Below, in pieces: positions 60,032 to 64,000 of a DNA stretch of 64,000 nt (positions within the stretch are counted from its first letter, which is position 1; the number at the start of each line of letters is the position of its first letter). The translations under genes were made by a program, and so were the position numbers. The notes under the pieces were generated by a model, which searched no databases, was not told the origin of the DNA, and saw only the letters and a list, made by a program, of their open reading frames with translations. The stretch is from Aliiroseovarius sp. Z3 (GTDB lineage Bacteria > Pseudomonadota > Alphaproteobacteria > Rhodobacterales > Rhodobacteraceae): contig NZ_JAFMZK010000001.1 in NCBI RefSeq assembly GCF_029105185.1, positions 248,001-312,000 of the forward strand, written 5' to 3'.

Positions 60032-61080
60032 GACGCCCGTCCGATCACCGCGCCTTGTCGGTCAATCATCACTACATCAAGGGTCACATCGGCATTCCGC
60101 AACATTTTCACCCCCTCGTCTCGCGCCTTCGGGGTGATCATATCAACCATCTTTTGCCCATGCTTTTCATATACTTCCAGGGCAGTATTCATATCTTTGA
60201 TGGTCGGATCGTTCAACCAACTGGCGAGCATCTCAAAATCCACCTGACTGCGACCGGAATGCAGATCGCGTGCGCCTTGGGCCAGTTTCGTCAATTTTCC
60301 AATACCTCCGCCAATGGTCGCGCGCTGGATCGGGTGCCGCGCAAGGTATTTCAACAATCCTCCAACAAAATCCCCCATATCAAGCATGGCACCATCCGGT
60401 AGGCCATAAAGCGCCTGCACAACCCGTTCTGACGTCGCCCCCGTGCAGCCTGCCACATGGGTCAGGCCTTCGGCACGGGCCACGTCAATGCCCCGATGGA
60501 TCGAGGCGATCCATGCCGCACAGGAAAACGGCCGCACGATCCCCGTGGTGCCGAGGATCGACAGCCCGCCCTTGATGCCCAACCGGGGATTCCACGTCTT
60601 TTCAGCAAGTTCCGCGCCGTTCCTCACGGAAATCGTGACATCCAGATCGGGGCTTTGACCAAACGCATCGGCCGCTTCGTGGATGATCCATTTCATCATC
60701 TGGCGCGGCACGGGATTGATGGCGGGTTCTCCGGGTGGAATGGGCAGGCCGGGCTTTGTGACAATGCCCACACCCTCGCCCGCCAGAAAGCGGATGCCCT
60801 GCCCGGTCTTGCCCATCTCGACCCGCGCGCGGATCAGGGCGCCGTGGGTCACGTCCGGGTCATCCCCCGCATCCTTGATGATCGCGGCCTCGGCCCAACC
60901 CTCACCTTGCGCGGCTTCTTCGATCGTGAATGTCGGGGTTTCGCCTTTCGGCAGGGTGATCGTCACCCGATCGGGCAAACCATTCCCCCACAGCCCCTGC
61001 AACGCTGCCTTGACGGCTGCGGTGGCGCAGGCGCCCGTGGTCCAGCCGCGGCGCAGTTTCGGGGGCAAATCGCTGTTCAT
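60028..61080 (-). CDS. cbiD: Cobalt-precorrin-5B C1-methyltransferase CbiD
   Basis: A 350-aa CbiD that methylates C1 of the corrin ring. The diagnostic start is LRRGWTTGACATAAVKAAL, followed by PINPVPRQMM and the C-terminal MLDMGDFVGGLLKYL. CbiD belongs to the anaerobic-type pathway, while aerobic-pathway organisms usually use CobF at this step, so its presence beside cobK points to a mixed route. The start at 61080 is the first ATG consistent with the conserved N-terminus; the much longer open frame upstream overlaps cobA. Confidence 0.93.
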   Translation of the reverse strand: MNSDLPPKLRRGWTTGACATAAVKAALQGLWGNGLPDRVTITLPKGETPTFTIEEAAQGEGWAEAAIIKDAGDDPDVTHGALIRARVEMGKTGQGIRFLAGEGVGIVTKPGLPIPPGEPAINPVPRQMMKWIIHEAADAFGQSPDLDVTISVRNGAELAEKTWNPRLGIKGGLSILGTTGIVRPFSCAAWIASIHRGIDVARAEGLTHVAGCTGATSERVVQALYGLPDGAMLDMGDFVGGLLKYLARHPIQRATIGGGIGKLTKLAQGARDLHSGRSQVDFEMLASWLNDPTIKDMNTALEVYEKHGQKMVDMITPKARDEGVKMLRNADVTLDVVMIDRQGAVIGRAS

Positions 61081-61177
61081 CGCGCCGACTATAAGCCGCG
61101 CTCTGCGCGCCGCCAATCCACCGATTGAGGTCGCATCGACGCTTTTCGTCCCCTGCGGTCCGGTGCATAAGAAGCGC

Positions 61178-62047
61178 ATGACCGACTCGCAGACATATAC
61201 CGCGCCCAGATTGCCGGGCACCGACTGGCCGCAGATGCAGCCGGGATGGGTCTGGCTGGTGGGCGCCGGCCCCGGTGATCCGGGCCTGCTGACCATCCAC
61301 GCCGTCAACGCCTTGTCTCAGGCCGATGTGATCGTCCATGACGCGCTGGTGGCCCCGGAAATCCTGTCCTGGGCACGTCCTGAGGCCGAGGTGATCTATG
61401 CTGGCAAACGGGGCGGCAAGCCGTCTGCCAAACAACGCGACATCTCGTTGCAACTTGTCGATCTGGCGCGTGCGGGCAAGAAGGTGCTGCGCCTGAAAGG
61501 CGGCGATCCCTTCGTCTTTGGGCGCGGCGGTGAAGAGGGCCAGACACTTGTGCAACACGGCGTACCGATCCGCATCATTCCCGGCATCTCGGCGGGGATC
61601 GGCGGGCTGGCCTATGCGGGCATCCCCGTCACCCATCGCGATGTAAACCAGTCGGTGACCTTTGTGACCGGGCATGATCAGTCGGGCGATACGCCCGGAT
61701 CGCTGGACTGGGCCGCGATCGCGCGCGGGTCGCAGGTGATCGTGATCTACATGGGCATGAAACATCTGGACCGGATACGCTCTGCCCTGATCGGCGCCGG
61801 TCGCCCGGCTGAGGAACCCGTCGCGATCACCTCGAACGCCACGACACCCGACCAGCGCGTTCTGGAAACCACCCTTGGCACCTGCGTCGAGGACGCCGCG
61901 CGCGACGGGATCGAGGCCCCGGCCATCATCTGCGTCGGTCGGGCTGTTCTGATGCGTCAGGTGTTGGACTGGCAGGCCCTCGCGGCAGGGATGCAGCCGC
62001 GCAATACCGACCCGCTGGGTCGTGGCCGCCCGGCCGAGGATCGCTGA
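61178..62047 (+). CDS. cobA: Uroporphyrinogen-III C-methyltransferase
   Basis: A 289-aa SAM-dependent methyltransferase that makes precorrin-2, the entry step of cobalamin (and siroheme) synthesis. Marks are VWLVGAGPGDPGLLTIHAV (about residues 25-43), AGKRGGKPSAKQ, VLRLKGGDPFVFGRGGEE and the later GIPVTHRD. It has no CysG-type dehydrogenase domain. The start at 61178 has AGAAG upstream; the open frame before it is non-coding. It overlaps cobB by TGATG. Confidence 0.93.
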   Translation: MTDSQTYTAPRLPGTDWPQMQPGWVWLVGAGPGDPGLLTIHAVNALSQADVIVHDALVAPEILSWARPEAEVIYAGKRGGKPSAKQRDISLQLVDLARAGKKVLRLKGGDPFVFGRGGEEGQTLVQHGVPIRIIPGISAGIGGLAYAGIPVTHRDVNQSVTFVTGHDQSGDTPGSLDWAAIARGSQVIVIYMGMKHLDRIRSALIGAGRPAEEPVAITSNATTPDQRVLETTLGTCVEDAARDGIEAPAIICVGRAVLMRQVLDWQALAAGMQPRNTDPLGRGRPAEDR

Positions 62048-63330
62048 TGGCCCGCTTGGGTCAGAGGGGTCTGATCCTCTCCGCGCCGTCCTCAGGCAGC
62101 GGGAAGACCACGCTGACGCTCGGCCTTCTGCGCGCCTTGTCGCGACGTGGCGTGGATGTCAGCGGCGCAAAATCCGGCCCCGACTATATCGACCCACGCT
62201 TCCACGCCGCGGCCTGCGGGCGGGAGTGTCCCAATCTGGACGCCTGGGCCATGTCGCCTGCGCGCATCCATGCTTTGGCCGGGGACGCCGCCGAGCTTTT
62301 GCTGATCGAAGGCGCGATGGGGTTGTTCGACGGTGCGCCACCGCAGGGGCGCGGCGCGACTGCCGACCTTGCCCGCCAACTTGGTCTGCCCGTTGTGATG
62401 GTCGTCGATTGTGCGCGGCTGGCCCATTCCGTTGCACCGCTGGTCGCAGGCTTTGCCGGGCACGATCCCGATGTGACCGTGGCCGGGGTGATCCTGAACA
62501 ATGTGGGCAGTCCACGCCACGAGACGATGCTGCGCAGCGCCTTGCGCGACAGCCGGATCGCCATTTTGGGCGCGGTTCACCGTCAAGCCGGAATGGAACA
62601 TCCCTCGCGCCATCTGGGATTGGTGCAGGCAGGCGAACACCCGGACTTGCAGGCTTATCTGGATCGCGTCGCGGATGCGGTAGCCGAAACGGTGGACCTT
62701 GACGCCCTTGTGGCACTGAGCGGCCCGATGCCCCCTTGCCCTCCCTCCGCGCCGCGTTTACGCGCGCCCGGCACCCGCATTGCAATCGCTTCGGATCAGG
62801 CGTTTGCCTTTGCTTATCCGCATATTCTGGCCGACTGGCGGGCCGAGGGCGCGACGATCCTGCCCTTCTCGCCTCTGGCCGATGAAGCCCCGGATCCGCA
62901 GGCAGATTTCATCTTCCTGCCCGGCGGTTATCCAGAGTTACATGCTGAAACGCTGGCCGCCGCCCGGACCTTCAAGGCGGCCATGCGCGCCGCCGCCTGC
63001 CCCATTTATGGCGAATGCGGGGGGTACATGACGCTGGGCCGCGCAATCACCGACAAGGATGGCACGCGGCACGAAATGCTGGGGTTTCTGGAGTTGGAAA
63101 CCAACTTTGCCCGCCGCAAGCTGCATCTGGGCTATCGGTCGCTGACCACGACACACGGCCCTTTCCCCGGCACATGGGCAGCGCATGAATTTCATTATGC
63201 GACAACCCTGCGCGCCAACGGCACCCCCCTGTTTGACGCCACCGACGCCGAGGGCACCTCCCTGCCACCCATGGGATTGATCAACGAACATGTGTCGGGC
63301 AGCTTTGCCCACCTGATTGACCGAGCCTGA
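62047..63330 (+). CDS. cobB: Cobyrinic acid a,c-diamide synthase
   Basis: A 427-aa CobB/CbiA. The N-terminal P-loop APSSGSGKTT (residues 13-22) and the DRAA-like ATP site are followed by a C-terminal class I glutamine amidotransferase domain with the nucleophile Cys in PIYGECGGYMTLG. It amidates the a and c side chains of the corrin ring. The ATG overlaps the cobA stop by one base, so cobA-cobB form an operon. Whether the substrate is cobyrinate or hydrogenobyrinate cannot be seen. Confidence 0.94.
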   Translation: MARLGQRGLILSAPSSGSGKTTLTLGLLRALSRRGVDVSGAKSGPDYIDPRFHAAACGRECPNLDAWAMSPARIHALAGDAAELLLIEGAMGLFDGAPPQGRGATADLARQLGLPVVMVVDCARLAHSVAPLVAGFAGHDPDVTVAGVILNNVGSPRHETMLRSALRDSRIAILGAVHRQAGMEHPSRHLGLVQAGEHPDLQAYLDRVADAVAETVDLDALVALSGPMPPCPPSAPRLRAPGTRIAIASDQAFAFAYPHILADWRAEGATILPFSPLADEAPDPQADFIFLPGGYPELHAETLAAARTFKAAMRAAACPIYGECGGYMTLGRAITDKDGTRHEMLGFLELETNFARRKLHLGYRSLTTTHGPFPGTWAAHEFHYATTLRANGTPLFDATDAEGTSLPPMGLINEHVSGSFAHLIDRA

Positions 63331-63347
63331 TCTACAGCGATCAATTG

Positions 63348-63367
63348 CCGCGTCCCAGGCGGTTTTT
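63348..63367 (+). terminator. Weak terminator after cobB
   Basis: A short CCGC/GCGG stem (63348-63351, 63359-63362) is followed by five T's. The stem is only four pairs, so this is a weak candidate. Confidence 0.35.
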
Positions 63368-63402
63368 CCGTCTGGTCAAAACATCCCCCCACAGATACGC
63401 AT

Positions 63403-64000
63403 ATGCGCATGAGTGATACGACCCTGCCCCCCGCCGTCGATGCCCGCACCAAGCGGAACGTGACCATCCTTGTGCTGGCGCAAGCCATTCTGGGGTCGCA
63501 AATGCCGATGATCTTCACCATGGCCGGGCTGGCGGGGCAATCGCTGGCTTCGAACCCCTGCTGGGCGACGCTGCCGATTTCGCTGATGGTGGGCGGGTCG
63601 ATGGTGTTCGCCAATCCGGTCGCCTGGGTCATGCAGACCTTCGGGCGCCGCGTGGGGTTCTGGCTGGGCACGCTGGGCGGATCGCTGGGGGCCGCGATCA
63701 GCGCCTATGCCCTGACGCAAGCGGATTTCACCATCTTCCTGATCGGATCGTTCCTGATGGGGTTGTATCAATCGGCACAGGGGTTTTACCGCTTCGCCGC
63801 CGCCGACACAGCCTCGCCCGCGTTCCGGCCCAAGGCGATTTCCTACGTGATGGCCGGGGGGCTGGCCTCGGCGATCATCGGCCCGCAGTTGTTCAATGCC
63901 ACCAATGACATGCTGGTCGTGCCGTTTCTGGGCGCTTACCTGACCATAATCGCGATCAACGTCGTCGGGGCCTTCCTGTTTCTGGGGCTGGACATCCCCA
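63403..64000 (+). CDS. MFS transporter (partial, off right edge)
   Basis: The first 199 residues are visible and the frame is open at the window end. Six hydrophobic segments are seen. The MFS motif A position is occupied by QTFGRRVGFWLGTLGG between the second and third segments, and a YQSAQGFYRFAAADTA stretch follows. The start could be ATG 63403 or 63409, both without a good ribosome site. Its place after cobB in the same direction is suggestive of transport linked to cobalamin, but the sequence does not show a substrate. Confidence 0.8.
   Translation, partial: MRMSDTTLPPAVDARTKRNVTILVLAQAILGSQMPMIFTMAGLAGQSLASNPCWATLPISLMVGGSMVFANPVAWVMQTFGRRVGFWLGTLGGSLGAAISAYALTQADFTIFLIGSFLMGLYQSAQGFYRFAAADTASPAFRPKAISYVMAGGLASAIIGPQLFNATNDMLVVPFLGAYLTIIAINVVGAFLFLGLDIP

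Noticed and set aside
61081-61177. Possible cobalamin riboswitch between cbiD and cobA
   Set aside because: The 97-base gap is too short and no B12-box core is visible. The cobT-cobS gap was also checked with the same result.

Overview
The window looks like a chromosomal segment of a GC-rich marine alphaproteobacterium of the Rhodobacteraceae (Roseobacter group). This rests on a complete Kelly-Friedrich sox gene set, the conserved block of SUV3-like helicase, S4 protein, fdxA and carD, cobalamin biosynthesis genes, and a split corrinoid/folate methyl-transfer module with a RamA-like activator. These are family-level inferences from reading the sequence; no database search was run. There are no insertion sequences, CRISPR arrays, rRNA genes or clear prophage genes. 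One tRNA (Gly, anticodon CCC) is present.

Layout. At 0-2.4 kb lies the 5' tip of a probable LacI-type regulator running off the left edge, then an unrecognised two-gene unit (a small membrane protein and a secreted 622-aa protein) sharing one peptide motif. At 2.4-5.9 kb are betB, rlmE and ppx. At 6.2-12.0 kb is a C1/corrinoid module: a small 'virulence factor' family protein, MetF, a methyl-THF:corrinoid methyltransferase, a CaiB-type CoA-transferase and a RamA-like ferredoxin/ASKHA activator. tRNA-Gly, a thioesterase, a TauE exporter, dusA, an FkbM methyltransferase and an SDR dehydrogenase follow.

At 16.3-33.4 kb is the sulfur island. One arm (pmpA, pmpB, blh, a TIGR01244 protein, sulP) matches persulfide/sulfide detoxification operons. 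The other arm is soxV and soxXYZABCD, then soxW-soxE-soxF and a DUF302 gene, with soxS, soxR and soxT divergent. SoxR is an ArsR-type repressor with the two cysteines typical of persulfide sensors. Perfect ATTC-N8-GAAT boxes lie upstream of both pmpA and soxX, so one sensor probably controls both arms. Intrinsic terminator-like hairpins split the sox run after soxA and after soxD. metY at 36.8 kb could assimilate the sulfide produced.

At 33.5-42 kb are a flavin reductase, a secreted hypothetical, a glycosyltransferase-like protein, cspA, a VOC protein, metY, a SIMPL protein and a 979-aa single-pass membrane protein with a PilP-like end. At 42-46 kb are hpd with a divergent Lrp regulator, cobT, cobS and carD. 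At 46.5-52.3 kb are fdxA, an S4 protein, the helicase, a TPR protein, an SCP2 protein and an alpha/beta hydrolase. At 52.3-57.2 kb are zwf-pgl-pgi, with a LacI-type palindrome just before zwf, and an agmatinase-family gene. At 57.2-63.3 kb are an HNH nuclease gene with an unusually clear promoter/operator, then an esterase, alkA, cobK and cbiD, with cobA and cobB divergent. A partial MFS transporter runs off the right edge. The cobalamin genes fit the corrinoid need of the 6-12 kb module.

No gap between genes exceeds 300 bases once starts are corrected. Several starts were moved downstream of the longest reading frame because a Shine-Dalgarno sequence sits there.
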